DNA from: Sarcophilus harrisii
Taxonomy: Eukaryota; Chordata; Mammalia; Dasyuromorphia; Dasyuridae
Reading direction: 5' to 3'
Length of the DNA stretch: 64,000 bases
NCBI RefSeq assembly: GCF_902635505.1
Contig: NC_045430.1
Span: 29,655,564-29,719,563, forward strand
Numbering within the stretch: position 1 is the stretch's first letter; the number at the start of each line of letters is the position of its first letter. The notes under the pieces are model-generated. The model was not told where the DNA came from and made no database searches. It saw nothing but the letters and a program-made list of their open reading frames with translations. Shown here one piece after another: positions 11,876 to 23,324 of the stretch. The translations under genes were made by a program, and so were the position numbers.

Positions 11876-12135
11876 ATATACAGACATACAGAGACAGAGA
11901 GAGATACAGAGAAGAGAGAAAGGAGAGGGAGGAAAGAGAGATAGAGAGAAGAGAAGAGAGAGGAGGAAAGAGAAGAGGATACAGAGAAGAGAGAGAAAGG
12001 AGAGGGAGGAAAGAGAGAGAGAAGAGAGAGGAGGAAAGAGAAGAGGAGAGAGAGAAAAAAGAGAAGAGAGAGAAGAGAAGAGAGAAAGAGAAAGAGGAAG
12101 GGGAGGAGGAGGAGGAGAGATACAGAGAGACAGAG
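11876..12135 (+). repeat. GA-rich simple repeat
   Basis: Imperfect (GA)n with GAAGAGA and GGAGG variants. The Arg/Glu-rich and Ser/Leu-rich ORFs on the two strands are artefacts of composition. Confidence 0.95.
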
Positions 12136-12199
12136 TTAGTTGATATTTATTTGTCTGATTACCTATCATTTTCATCCAGTAAAACACATGCACCACAAG

Positions 12200-12295
12200 T
12201 ATGGTGGTTGTTTTCATTTTTGTGTCCTTCCTATCTAGCACTATGCTTGGGATAAAGTCAGCATTAAATAAATGTTTATTGACATGTCAAGGGAG
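12200..12295 (+). mobile_element. L2 3' tail
   Basis: atctagcactatgcttggga, then gcattaaataaatgtttattg. Confidence 0.65.
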
Positions 12296-12695
12296 AGAAC
12301 AGCCACCACAAAAACAAACAAATCTGAAGACCAAGCTTAAAAAATGTTAATTGACTTGGAGGACTATGGGTACAGAACATTGAATAGACTCTCACATTTA
12401 GAGAATGGGTCAGTTCTTTTTGCTGACTTTACTCCTCCCACACTTTCTTTTTTCTTCCTTTCTTCCTTTTTTATTTTTGTTTTCATTTTTGTTACAAGGG
12501 ATAGCTTCATGGGTAGGGAATGGGGAGAAATATTTCCAAAAATGAAGGTTTTTTAAAAAAAAGATTTCAATTTTTAAAAAAAATTTAATGGCTGACTTGA
12601 ATTAGACTAAAATGATAAGAATTCAATTGAATTCACAATAGGCACAACCTTAATCAGCAAAAGAGCTGTGTTAACTGATGGGTCAAATTTGAGCT
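12296..12695. other. Anonymous sequence, T/A-rich
   Basis: Contains T- and A-rich tracts near 12445-12590. No gene seen. Confidence 0.5.
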
Positions 12696-13000
12696 CTTGC
12701 CTCTGAGAAGGCAACTCAATATTCTGACCTGGTTACAATCCAAGGATGGTAGAGGAGAAGCAAAAGACAGAATGCTGGCATTGGAAGGAACGTCAAAACT
12801 TAACCAGTCCAGTTTGTGCCTGAATGCAAGTCCCCTCTACAATATGTTTGCCAATCAGTCATCCAGCCACTATGTCCAAAGGCAGGGAACTCACTACTTA
12901 TCAAGGCAACCTATTTCTTTTTTAACTATTCTAATTGCTACTCATGTTATCATATTGGTATTATTATTGCTAATGATAGTAGCAGATGACACATATATGT
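12696..13000 (+). mobile_element. Ancient LINE fragment (CR1/L3-like)
   Basis: It contains ccaatcagtcatccagccac and gcagggaactcactacttat, a pattern seen in old mammalian LINE tails. 23135-23310 holds the following part of the same element type. The family assignment is from memory. Confidence 0.4.
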
Positions 13001-13079
13001 GTATTTATCTACATATAATCCACCTATCTATGTTATAATTATCTGATTTTTGCCTTTCTAACTAATCTATAGATACTGT

Positions 13080-13400
13080 TATCCTCATGTTACAAATGAA
13101 GAAACTAAATAAATTAACTGCCCTAATATTAGAGCTGTCTAAAAATGGAATGGGATTCTTTGAAAGGGAGTAGTTTTCCTTCACTCTAGGTCTTCAAGTC
13201 ACCTCAACAAGCATTTATTAAGCACCTACATTTTTTGGTTTTTAATGTTAACATGTGGTTTTCTTTTTTAAAAAATATTTTGTCCCCCCAAAAGTATATG
13301 TAAAAACGATTTTTAACATTTGATTTTTTTTAACTTTTGAGTTACATATTCTTCCCCTTCTTTTCTCCCTCGATGAGACGGTAAGCCATATATGGGTCTA
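13080..13400 (-). mobile_element. Short MIR, L2 and L1 fragments
   Basis: 13085-13120 is MIR-like (gttacaaatgaagaaactaa). 13205-13230 is an inverted L2 end. 13255-13400 is an inverted L1 3' end (acttttgagttacatattc, ccttcttttctccctc). Confidence 0.45.
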
Positions 13401-13814
13401 ATTAGAGATAATTTCAGAGGAAAGATATTGTGATAGAGGAGACTGAAGGACCTCTTGTTAGGTTTGCTATGGTAAGGGACATTTGTGGGTGGGATATGCT
13501 TTGGAAGATGTGACCAGTGAACTGAGAGTCTGGATTCTGGGGCTGAGGGAGCAGATGACTTATCCAGAGTGTCATACAGTCAGGGAGTGTCAGTAGCTAC
13601 TTTCAAACTTTCAAAATCTCTGAACTTGAAATTCAATACTTTTCCCACTATTTTAAACTTTTAATTAAAAAAAAAAAACTCAAACTCTGATTTCACTGAC
13701 AGTGAATTCCCAGTGTAGGTGTAGCTTTCACCTCTAAACTCTGTGATGTGGAAGGGATTCACCCCTAACCCCTATAATGTGGAAGGGATAACTGCATGCT
13801 AAAAATCCCAGGAG
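13401..13814. other. Anonymous sequence
   Basis: It holds a short local near-repeat: cacctctaaactctgtgatg and cccctaacccctataatgtg, each followed by tggaagggat (13750 and 13781). No gene seen. Confidence 0.45.
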
Positions 13815-13930
13815 GCAGTGAGGGGTAGCTGCTATAGAGTTGGCTTTAGAGGCAGAAAGACCTAGATTCAAATGCAATTTCTGATATTCACCAATCATTG
13901 ACTCTCTTGGTGACTCCGGACAATAAAGAC
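13815..13930 (+). mobile_element. Degraded Mar1/MIR-type SINE
   Basis: ggggtagctgctatagagt, then agacctagattcaaatgc. Confidence 0.5.
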
Positions 13931-14950
13931 AATCTATTGTAGGGTAAGGGCCAACCCGCGTGGTAGAGGGAGCTCGTTACTCAGAGTTCTTTCCATTGAT
14001 TATATCACAAATCTAATTTAAAAAAAAAAATAGAAAGTGATTGCATCTGGCCTAAATTTGCCTCTAGCCAGTTTCCATGCTAGGAACTATGGTTCCTAGC
14101 ACACCTTCAAAAACCCGCTTCCCCTAAAACTCCTGAGTTATAGGAAGTTGCCTGGCCCTCTCAGCAGGTGAAAGCTGCCTCTGCTTCAGTTAATCATCCG
14201 AGTGGTATGGGCATTTCATAGCTTGGCCGCTATCCCTTCTGTCCACCCTCGTCCTTTCCCACACTCCACCCACTCCAGAAGTTCCCAACGGGAGCCAGAG
14301 CCCAGAGCTGACAAGGCTATAGTGCGAAGGTCGCTTTCCTGTGACACCTGGCTTCCTAGCCGGGTCCCAGGGGGACAAGAAGCCCCAGCAGCATCCTCTT
14401 AACCACAACATCACAGGAAGCCAGTAGGAGTGGAGGCAAGGATGGGGACCCTCTGTCCACGGCCCTGAGGAGGCCCTTGGTGAGCAGGGTCAGTGCCTTT
14501 TCCGGGCCGTTTCCCGATCGGCTGCTTAAGGCCAGGTGCTGTTGAGATTGGCTGATTAGTGCCTCCTCAATCACTTTTTCCAGGAAGGGGTGGTCAGGGA
14601 CCCGGCAGTAGCCAGGGACCTTGTCGGCCATTGAATGTTGGATTTTTTTTGAGTGGGGGCCAGATCATTGTGTGGTTCTGGGGCTGGCAAGCTGCCTCGT
14701 CTAAGAGAGACACATGTAACAATAAGGACAATTGTCCCTGCCAGTAACAGGTTTGTTTGAACTCTGCTGGGTGGGTGGGCATGTGCTTTGGTTCCCATCA
14801 TGGGGGACTGAGTCTTTTTCTGTATCTTATGGGACAAAGGAACTGAGGGGAAAGTTTGAGAGACTGGTCAAAGACTGCCATGCTTTCACGTGGGTCATTT
14901 TATGTGGATCATTTCCAGACATGGGATCTGATACGACCGATCATTTTTTG
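13931..14950. other. Anonymous GC-richer segment
   Basis: 14150-14700 is distinctly GC-richer than its surroundings. The longest uninterrupted frame is minus 14356-14631 (91 codons, leucine-rich, with VIEEALISQSQQHL); minus 14571-14837 carries a hydrophobic run (LLLAGTIVLIVTCVSL). I recognise neither. They may be an old pseudogene, a piece of an unrecognised repeat, or chance. Confidence 0.35.
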
Positions 14951-15100
14951 TAGAAAAAATGGGTAGGGGCAGTACATAGAACACCAGTCCTGAACTCAGG
15001 AGGACCCGAGCTCAAATCTGGCCTTAGACATTTAACACTTCCTGGCTGTGTGACCCTGGGCAAGTCACTTAATTGCCTCAGGAAAAAAAGAAAGAAGAAA
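14951..15100 (+). mobile_element. WSINE-type SINE
   Basis: ggggcagtacatagaacacc, then cctgaactcaggaggaccc, gagctcaaatctggcc and gtgaccctgggcaagtcact, closing with gcctcaggaaaaaaag. It lacks the longer Mar1 tail, as expected of the short SINE class. Confidence 0.85.
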
Positions 15101-15224
15101 TAGGTAGAAGGATCAGAGTATAGTTTCAAAGTTATGAGTTGGATAATAATTAACAAAAGTAACTTTCATTTACGTAATTCTTTAAGATTTGTGATTTTTT
15201 TACATTTGTTATTTTGTTTGATCC

Positions 15225-15615
15225 AACCTGGGGAGGTAGGTGGTATCATTTATCCCCATTTTACAGATAAGAAAATGGAGGCTGAATGATATTTGTGAAA
15301 ATACGTATGAAGAATTGCACATGTTTAATATATATTGGATTACTTGCCATCTAGAAGTGGGGGTGGGGAGAAGGAAGGGAAACATTTAGAATACAAGATT
15401 TTGTAAGGATGAAAGTTGAAAATTATCCATGTATATATATTGAAAATAAAAGGCTTTAATTAAAAGAAAAAAAAAAAAAGAAAATGGAGGCTTGAGATAG
15501 TTTAAATCAGTTGCCCAAACGTTACCTAGTTAGTGATTGTTTGAGGGAAGATTCAAACTCGGGTCTTCTCCCATGTTCAGTACTCTTGTCTATTATGCTA
15601 TCCAGTTGCCATGAT
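15225..15615 (-). mobile_element. MIR split by a truncated L1
   Basis: The inverted MIR runs through 15225-15283 (ttttacagataagaaaatgg) and resumes at 15479-15615 (gttgcccaaacgttaccta, gattcaaactcgggtcttct). Confidence 0.8.
15269..15492 (+). mobile_element. Short L1 3' end with target-site duplication
   Basis: AAGAAAATGGAGGCT is repeated exactly at 15269-15283 and 15478-15492. The insert has acatgtttaatatatattgg, a G-rich tract, gaaaattatccatgtatat and an A-rich tail. It is only about 195 bp, so severely 5'-truncated. Confidence 0.88.
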
Positions 15616-16230
15616 CATAGAAGTGGGACCTAATTGTTTGATATTCACTCCTTCCTTACTTCTTCCTCTTAGAAGCTCTAGCTTCCAGACCAAGCCCAGA
15701 ACTTAGATAAAGAGTTAGAAGGAACCTTAGACACCAACTAATCCATTTTACAAATTAGGAAACTGAGGCTGGGACAGGAAAAAATTAATTGCTTGAGCTC
15801 ACATGGCTTGTGTGTATCAAGAATAGGATCAGACTCAGAATTAGGGTAACTAGGATTTGCCTCAAGGCACCACTTTTAAAGGATGTTCAGTTTAGAGAGA
15901 TGGTGTAGAAACCACAGCCTGCTTCTTGGGAGGAAGAAAGGATTTGTGATTTCCTCAGCATAAGGAGAACTTCCCATCGAGGAAATGCTGTCTATCAATG
16001 CAGACAAAGATTCAGCGATTTATAATCATTCAGAACTGCCTGTGGACATGAGGCAGGGGACTGTTTGATATGATACTTGACCCCAGGCCAGCCTGACTTG
16101 GACACTATACCATACTGCCTCTCACTGCACCAAGTTAAAAAGAATAGTTAAAATAGTAAAATTATAATATAATTAAAATACAAAATAGTTAAAATAATAA
16201 AACTAGTTCAAATAGGAGCAACCAAACTGG
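15616..16230. other. Anonymous sequence with a MIR fragment
   Basis: 15725-15860 is an inverted MIR (caaattaggaaactgaggct). 16135-16205 is a degenerate TAAAATAG-type A/T run. No gene seen. Confidence 0.5.
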
Positions 16231-17040
16231 GTTGCTCTTCCTTCAAACCGCACTGCCCCCCCCCCAACTGAGGGCACTTGCCCAGAGTGTAGTTAGTGAT
16301 CATTGTCCAAAACCCCAAAAGTCCTAAGTGTGGCTCTGGTCTGGATTCGAACCCAAGTACTCCAAAGCCTGTGCTCTTCCCACAACCACACCCTCTCCTC
16401 CCTCCCCTGGTTGCTTCCCTCTGTCCATCAACACTCCAGAAAAAGGAAGCAGGACTTACTCAACACTTAGCCAGAGTGGACTCTGCCAAGTTCGATGGAA
16501 AGCGCTCGAAGGCTCCTGCCCTCGCTGTGTTTGGGAGTTTTATCATCCCACCTAGCTCTCATCGGAGCCAGGGAAACTCCCAAAGCACCTGTTGGCACCC
16601 ACATCTTCAAGGCTGGCTCTGCCACCCCCTGAGCCCACATGGCTGGCTTTGCACAAGAGGCGGGAGCTGGCAGCCGGTGCCTCAGGTTGGTTAGACAGAT
16701 TGCAGGGATGCAGGGGAATCACTGCCTCTGCCTGGATGAAGATTGAGTCACTAGGTTGTAGCCTGCCTTCCACGCTGCGGAAATCTCATTGAAAGGGCTG
16801 TTGCTGCCACCCACAGGTCACTGGCCAACAGCCTCGGAGCCAGTGTGCCGCTTCCCACCTCCCTTTCCAGGCCCATTTCATAACCTGCCTCCATCTGTTC
16901 CCCATACAAGGCATTCACCTCCAATGGGCGGTCCCCCACATCTGGCACACATTTCTACCTCCACTCCAATTCTTAGAACTCCCGCTTTTCCTCCAGGCCC
17001 AGCTCAGGAATTGCTACCTAGACCTAATCACTGACTGGGA
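16231..17040 (+). mobile_element. GC-richer segment with MIR and L2 pieces
   Basis: 16330-16385 resembles an inverted SINE box (ggattcgaacccaagtactc). 16860-17035 resembles L2 upstream of its tail (acatttctacctccactcc, aggcccagctcaggaattgc). 16390-16850 is unassigned; its overlapping ORFs on both strands show no known domain. Confidence 0.4.
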
Positions 17041-17097
17041 GCAGCCTCAGGCAAACCTGTTGAAGACCTTAGCTTAAAAAGACCAAGGTTTCCCATT

Positions 17098-17660
17098 TCA
17101 CCTAGAGCCATCTCCGGTCATCTTGAATGTACGCTTGCCAAAAAAATTATGGAGAACTTCCACAGGGCAAGCACTCAGAAGGTGATCAGAAAAGCCATGC
17201 AAGGATATTCTCAAGAACTTTAGAACTGATTGTATGACCCGGGAGATACTGGCACAGGACAGCCCAGCATGGTGTGCCCTCATCAGAGAAGGCGTTGTGC
17301 TCTGTGAGCAAAGCAGACTTGAATTGGCCCAAAGGAAATACAAAATACACAAAATTAGAGAAGCTGCCCCAAATGTTCATGTGGATTGTTCGTGTTTGAC
17401 CTGTGGCAGAGCATTCTAAGGTTGTATTGATCTGATCAGCCATAGTCATAGTAATTCGATTCTAACATAGTGATGTCATTTTGATCCTCTTTGAAAATGA
17501 AGAACAAGAAGAAATATCTTGCCACGGGACCAGGTGGCTCTGGAGGGGAAAGTGAGGTAGGTCATCCTCCCTCACTTAAATCCAACTCACTTGCATGTCA
17601 GGGCATCACCTCCCTGATGTCATGGTCTTCTTCCAGAATGAAGGACAAACAACAATCCTA
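17098..17660 (+). mobile_element. Non-L1 LINE, end of ORF2 plus a doubled 3' end
   Basis: The + frame at 17234-17419 reads WCALIREGVVLCEQSRLELA and ends with CSCLTCGRAF followed by a remnant of DLISH. This matches the CxxCGRxFxxRIGLISH C-terminal domain of several LINE clades. The 3' UTR end gatgtcattttgatcctct-gaaaatgaag appears at about 17472, and a similar end (gatgtcatggtcttcttcc-agaatgaagg) appears again at 17617, so two related tails lie in series. Confidence 0.6.
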
Positions 17661-17789
17661 TAGGAGGTTTTTCTTGATCCTCCCCCAGATATTAGTGTTG
17701 TCTCTCCATCTTGAAATCTTCTTATTTATTTGCATTACTTTGTATTTACACAATTGTATATTTAATTTTTAAATATTTACATGAAGGGC

Positions 17790-17945
17790 AGCAAGGTGGC
17801 ACAACACATAGAATATTAGCTCTGTAGCCAGGAAGGCCTGACTACAAATCTAGTCTTTTATACTTACTAGCTGTGGGACCCTGGACAAGTTACTTAACCC
17901 TGCCCATCTCCCTCCTAAAATTAAATAAATGAATGAATACCTATG
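17790..17945 (+). mobile_element. WSINE/Mar1-type SINE
   Basis: gggcagcaaggtggcacaac, then gtgggaccctggacaagtta. Confidence 0.75.
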
Positions 17946-18782
17946 GGAGATGTAATGGGTTCTCTAAATATCTAGTTGAGGCTTGGGGATGGTGGATGGA
18001 TGGATAATCCTCTGCAGAGGATTAGGGTGAAGACCACGTCAGAATGGCCTGTGGCCTGCTTAGAACAGAAGGGGAGGAGTCAGGTTCTCCAAGGCTGGGA
18101 GATCCCTCACTTCTCCAAAAGGAGCACTGGCCTAGCAAATCTACATGTACCACCTCTCACATATCTCTAGCCTAGGGTTCAAAGTCTGAGTTTTAGATGA
18201 AAAGTTACTAGCCTGATTGTTCTCAAAAGGGAAACCAGACCTTAACTGATATTTGCCAGCTTAGCCCCTTCCCAATAAATGCTGGCCACCCAAAAGACCA
18301 TCTCAAGAGCTAATGGACCTCTTTCTCAAAGAAAGCAGCAAACACAAATTGAAGAAATTAAATAGATTAGAACATACCAAAAATCACATATTATCAATGG
18401 AATGCTTCATCCTGAAACAAGACAAAACATCTCAACCAACCAGGGAGAGAGGAAGCGATCTCATTGTAGCAGTCTCTGGGACTTCAGGTAAGGAGGTCAA
18501 GGGACAGGAAAGGAACTGGGTCCTTGACATATCTGCAACTCTGGGACTCCAGCTTACTATTCAAAAGTTTGTATTTTAACTTTATTGAACCATATCTTTT
18601 GAGATTGTGTCTCAAAGTATGCATCCAATAAAGTTGAGTGAAGTACCTTTCCCATGGGCTGTAAAGAACAACCTGATGTTCTCTCAGCCAATCAAGAGCT
18701 GGTCTTCTTACATGTATATAACACAATATCATCAGGGCAAAACTGCTCACCTTGCCTGGGAGGGAGGGGTATTGGGTATTAA
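17946..18782. other. Anonymous sequence
   Basis: No gene or confident repeat. The ORF at 18313-18579 has no known domain. Confidence 0.45.
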
Positions 18783-18809
18783 ACATATATATATATATAC
18801 ATACACATA

Positions 18810-18856
<47 letters not shown>

Positions 18857-18857
18857 G
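18783..18857. repeat. (TA)n microsatellite with a palindromic core
   Basis: Perfect (TA) runs flank acatacacatatatatgtgt, which can form hairpins. Confidence 0.95.
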
Positions 18858-18864
18858 CCAGTTT

Positions 18865-18965
18865 CTTCAATAGAATTTAAGGTCCTTGAGAGCAGAATCT
18901 GATTCATTTTCATCTTTATATCCCAGTCTAGTCCTTAATAAATTTCTGTCAAACTAAACTGAATT
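18865..18965 (+). mobile_element. L2 3' tail
   Basis: aaggtccttgagagcagaat, then cagtctagtccttaataaa. Confidence 0.65.
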
Positions 18966-19440
18966 GGATGATCAAGTCTAAGATCTTGTTAGGAAACAAT
19001 AGTCCAGGGTAAGAGAAGTTTATCCAAAATATTTATGAATTTTAATCAATCTTTAGAAAGGAAATTGAATGTTCCTAAAATTTTGATCCAGGGGCAAGAT
19101 ATCCTCCAAAGTCTGGACTGGCCACAAGAGTCGCAATCAATGTGGACCTCTGTATTTCGGTAAACACTCTTTGAATTCTAGACCAGGCTCTTTGACAAGA
19201 ACCGAGGAAGGTGCTTATTTATAGAGTGAACAAACCAAATTCAGGAGAACCTATAGGATCCATTTTTGTGAACACCTGCCAAAGATGCCCTTTGTGAGGA
19301 ATAAAACGTGGAGCTCAGTCACCAAAGCTGGGACTTGCATGAAGCTTTGCCCCAATGCCAAAATGATGCCCTGTTTATCTTTCCTTCATGAATGAGTTGA
19401 CAACAAATTATATGCTTTCCTTAAGTCTTCCTAGGATTTT
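18966..19440. other. Anonymous sequence
   Basis: No gene and no recognised repeat. Confidence 0.45.
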
Positions 19441-19600
19441 GAGCTGGAAATGAGCCTAGAGACCTTTGGTCCGATGGTGTCACTTAATAGATGAGGAAAC
19501 AGGCCTAAGGAGGTGAAATGATGAACCCAGAGTCACATAGAAAGTAAATAGCAGAACTGAGATTTGATCTCAAGGCCTCTGTTCTTTTCACCACAATGAA
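19441..19600 (-). mobile_element. Inverted MIR
   Basis: tagatgaggaaacaggccta, then agagtcacatagaaagtaaa and gatttgatctcaaggcctct. Confidence 0.7.
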
Positions 19601-19614
19601 TCCAAATCTATTGT

Positions 19615-19806
19615 TTTGATTTGTTATCCAGATTTAAACTTTTCCCACCCGTAACCCTTTTTCACCCAAGAAATTCTAACACAATCCCAAGTATATAAAA
19701 TAGATATAATAAATCAAACATTTATTAATAATAAATCCTAATTTTGTGATCCCCACATTATTATGAGATTCCATATAGGATCATGAATCACAATTTAGAA
19801 GCTGAG
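19615..19806 (+). mobile_element. hAT-type MITE, family B
   Basis: It shares caaacatttattaataataa with the copy at 53661-53829 and the inverted copy at 29224-29411. The ends are relics of CTTCTTAAACTTTTTCCA and its inverse (cacaatttagaagctg). Confidence 0.6.
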
Positions 19807-19839
19807 ATCTAAATCATACTGCCTTTTATCAAGCACATT

Positions 19840-20300
19840 CAGTCAGTCAATAATCATTTATTAAACTCCTATTATGTACTGGAAATTGTTCTAAGCATTG
19901 ATGTGACAACAGAAAAAAAAAGTCATTACATATGCTAATGGAAGAGACAAAGTAAAGAATCTAGATATTTACAGATTAGTTGGGAAAAGGAAGGCACCCC
20001 TAGCAGCCGAGGCATTGGGGAAGTATTCCTTCAGGAGGCAGAGCCTGAGCTATGTATGAAAGGAAACCAGAAAAAAAAAAAAAGACAAGAGATAGAGATG
20101 AAAAGGAAGAACTTTTCATGCACGAGACACAGCCAAGGCAAAGGTACGGAGGAGGGAAATTGTGTGTGTGTAAGGAACAGCAGGTAGACCAGTGTAGATA
20201 AAAGATCAAGGAATACATGGAGGGGAGTCAAGTCTAAAAAACCAGAAAGGGAGATAAGCACCAGCTTCTGAAGGGCTTTACGCTCCAAAAAATGGATTAT
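19840..20300 (-). mobile_element. L2 LINE 3' region, inverted
   Basis: cagtcagtcaataatcattt, then an internal A run, aggaacagcaggtagaccag and cttctgaagggctttacgc: the inverted L2 3' UTR. Confidence 0.7.
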
Positions 20301-20614
20301 ATAACCTCCTCCAGAAGTCCAGGAGGCATTATGTTCCTTAGGCTGAGTGGAGCCCCCACCCTCACAGCCACAAAATATCAGAGCCAAGATTCCAACCCAG
20401 GACTCTAACTACTGGGCCACACTGTCTCCGGTGCTTTGTATCGGCTGTTCTTACACATGAATAAATAGCCTTTCTGAAGGCTGATCAGACTGGGCAGAAT
20501 TGTGCGCCCTCATTCTTTCGGTTACTCTTGTACACAACCAGCAGTGAATCAAATGAGTGAACTGGATCAGGTGATTTCTGAGCGTCTTTTTGTCAGATCC
20601 AAATCTTGATTCTC

Positions 20615-20740
20615 AAGTTAGTTAGTCAGTCAACAAACGCGTATCAAGAACTAAAGACTGGGAAAATGCAGAAAGGCACAAACACAGTCCCTGTCCTCAA
20701 GAAGCTTGCATACTTGTGGGAGAACGAACGCGTGACTGGG
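20615..20740 (-). mobile_element. L2 3' tail, inverted
   Basis: tagtcagtcaacaaacgcg, then acacagtccctgtcctcaag. Confidence 0.7.
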
Positions 20741-20814
20741 CCACCAGGTGGCACCATAGTGCACGAATTCAGGGATTCAGGATTCTGTGCTCAATAAGGT
20801 GCAGTTAGCTCATC

Positions 20815-21050
20815 CACAAGCATCATATAGTGGTGCTATGTATAGCCCACTGGGCTTGGAATGATCAAGAAGACCCATCTTCCTGAGTTCTAATCTAGCC
20901 TGTGTGACCCTGGACAAGTCACTTAACCCTATTTATCTCAGTTTCCTCCTCTGTAAAATGGGCTGGAGAAGGGAACTGCAAACCTCTCTATTATCTTTGC
21001 TAAGAAAACCCCAAATGAAGCCATGAAGAGTCAGACAAGACCAAAAAAAC
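20815..21050 (+). mobile_element. Mar1-type SINE
   Basis: tgtgaccctggacaagtcac, then tcagtttcctcctctgtaaa, gctggagaagggaactgc and gagtcagacaagacc. Confidence 0.8.
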
Positions 21051-21235
21051 AACAAAAACATGTGAATAACTAGGTTATTCCTAGTATAAAGATATAAAGT
21101 GCAATATATATAAATATATAAAATATAAAACATATTTATATGTGTGGTATATATACATAATTATATATAAACATATTTATACAAATAGAATATATATGTA
21201 TATATTACATATACATAAAAAGTATAAAAATAAAG
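21051..21235. repeat. AT-rich low-complexity tract
   Basis: Degenerate TATA/TAAATA repeats. Confidence 0.85.
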
Positions 21236-21829
21236 AAAAGATGAAAGATTCAGAAGATCTCCATTTCACAGGGCAGGAAACCATCAGAGGGTTAAAGGAA
21301 AAAGTCAAATCCAGAGTCCAGTGTTCTTTCCACTGAACCACACTGTTCTTCTCTTAAGAAACCGCTACTGTATTGTCTTTGAAAGAACCAAGCGACTTTG
21401 GATTTTCGTATAAGAAAATGAGAAATGGCAGGGAGCAGATCCGAGTATGGAAGGGCATTGTTTAATGCACCAAATGAAGGCTTTTGCAGAGGGAACAGCT
21501 CTGGAAAAGCAGGTGTGCAAACGGAAGTGGGCCCCAACAAAGCCTAGGGATTGAATGGGCTTTGATGTGGAAAATCTCCAAAGAAAAAGAGCTCAATGCA
21601 GGTGTGAGTAGAGTAACTCCAGGAACCCTGTGCGCCAGAAACATAAGGTAAGCCATCATTAGGTGTCTTAGAAAGGGGTGGGGAATAGTTTCTAAGATTG
21701 GATTGGGGGAAGCCACAAGAAGGTGAATGGCTCAGTTTGGCCCTCCAAGTGATTCTTAGGAAACTAATTTGTTTTGGCCCCAGGCAGGCAGATGGGAGTA
21801 ATAAGTGGTTATTAATGTAATCTTATTTG
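21236..21829. other. Anonymous sequence
   Basis: Minus ORFs at 21292-21540 and 21462-21716 have no known domain. 21250-21345 is weakly MIR-like. Confidence 0.4.
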
Positions 21830-22010
21830 TTCATCTCAATCATGCTAGGTTATGACTGTTAGCCCATTTTATAGATGAGGAAATGGAGGCAGAGAAAGAT
21901 TAGAAAGCTTGCCCATGACCACACAGCTAAGTGACTATCAGGGACAAGATTTGAATTCAGGTTTTCTCACTCTAGAGCCAATGTCCCTCCCACTGTTCTT
22001 TGGTGCAACT
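21830..22010 (-). mobile_element. Inverted MIR
   Basis: cattttatagatgaggaaat, then gcccatgaccacacagctaa and gatttgaattcaggttttc. Confidence 0.75.
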
Positions 22011-22389
22011 GTTCTTTTGAGGCAAAGGACAGGATTATGGGGCCCTTTCCCATACTCAGAGCCCAACTACTCACCTTCAGAGTGGCCTGGAAGTTACTGT
22101 CCTTCCCAGGCCTGAACTGATTCCTCTTCCTCTGTTAAGGGCTATACACAAAGTCTGATAAAAGTAAACATTTGCTTTGCTCTGGTGTGGAAGAAGACTA
22201 CTCCTTGTCACCAGTTACAATGACCGGCCCTTGGTGTCCTGCTTCTGGTTCCTTTCCTTCTCTGGCAGTTGCCACACAGGAGCAGACAGTCTGTAGTACA
22301 GTGATTTCTCTCATTTTCTTTCTTTCCAAGATTTGGAATAATCATTGGAGCTGACATTTCCTTAGGAAATTACAGTTGGCAGAGTCCTT

Positions 22390-22770
22390 GATATAAGTTA
22401 ATGATATAATGAAAGATAAAGCATTAGACTTGGGTTCAAAAATCCTTCCTCTGATAATTAAGTGCTTACTTGTGTGACCTTGGGCAACTCACTTAACTTT
22501 TTGGACTTCAGTTTCCTCATGTATTAAATGAGAGGGTCAAACTATAAGATTTTTGAGAGCTAGAAGAGGGCTCAGTGACCTAGATAGATGGGCGTTGGAG
22601 CCCAAGATCTCTATCTAAATACTGCTTCAGAAACCTTTATCAGCCTCAGTTTACTCATCTGTAATCGGGATACCTTACAGGGTTATTGTGAAGATAAACT
22701 GAGGTAGCACATTTAAAGCTCTCTGCAAAGCCTCAATATTGTATAAATGATAACTACAATTATTGCTATT
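22390..22770 (+). mobile_element. Two MIR copies in series
   Basis: First copy: tgtgaccttgggcaactcac and cagtttcctcatgtattaaa (to about 22560). Second copy: cagcctcagtttactcatct and gggttattgtgaagataaac (to about 22770). The preceding 22010-22390 is unassigned. Confidence 0.75.
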
Positions 22771-22821
22771 GTTATTATCTCTTACTATTAAAAGTAGCTA
22801 ATAATAGGCTGCTTCTATTTC

Positions 22822-23085
22822 TAGGTGGCACAGTGGATAAAGCACTGGCCCTGGAGTTAGGAAGACCTGAGTTCAAATCATACCTCAGATATTTATTAGC
22901 TGCATGACCCTGAGCAAGTCACTTAATCCTGTTTGCCTCAGTTTCTTCATTTGTAAAATGAATTGGAGAGGGAAATGGAAACCACTCTAGTGTTTTTGCC
23001 AAAAAAAAAAAAACCCCCAAAAAAACATGGACAATATGATCAGAAAGAGTGGAGTCACAAAGGGGTCACAAAAACAAATTGTTAT
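22822..23085 (+). mobile_element. Mar1-type SINE, near full length
   Basis: aggtggcacagtggataaag, then gaccctgagcaagtcactta, cagtttcttcatttgtaaaa and tggagagggaaatggaaacc. Confidence 0.88.
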
Positions 23086-23134
23086 TAGTCCAATCTACAC
23101 ATGAATGGAATTCCCACTATAACATCCCTGACAA

Positions 23135-23310
23135 ATGGTCATCCAAAATCTGCACGAAGACCTTGGAGGATTTCTCAAGGCAGCTGATTCCACTTTTGTC
23201 CATCTTTAATTATTAGGAAGTTTTCTCTTATATCCAACCTAAATTTGCTTCTTTGGAACTCCTCATTGCACTTGGTTCTATTTTCTAGGGCCAAAAAAAA
23301 AAACCAATTC
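23135..23310 (+). mobile_element. Ancient LINE tail (CR1/L3-like)
   Basis: gattccacttttgtccatc, then ttattaggaagttttctctt, cctaaatttgcttctttgg and cattgcacttggttctattt. The continuation of the element type at 12696-13000. Confidence 0.45.
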
Positions 23311-23324
23311 TAATCTTTCCTTCA

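Noticed and set aside
11838-12241. Arg/Glu-rich + ORF and Ser/Leu-rich - ORF
   Set aside because: Compositional artefact of the GA repeat.
14571-14837. Possible viral envelope-like leader from a hydrophobic run
   Set aside because: A single hydrophobic stretch without flanking viral features or LTRs is not enough to support it.
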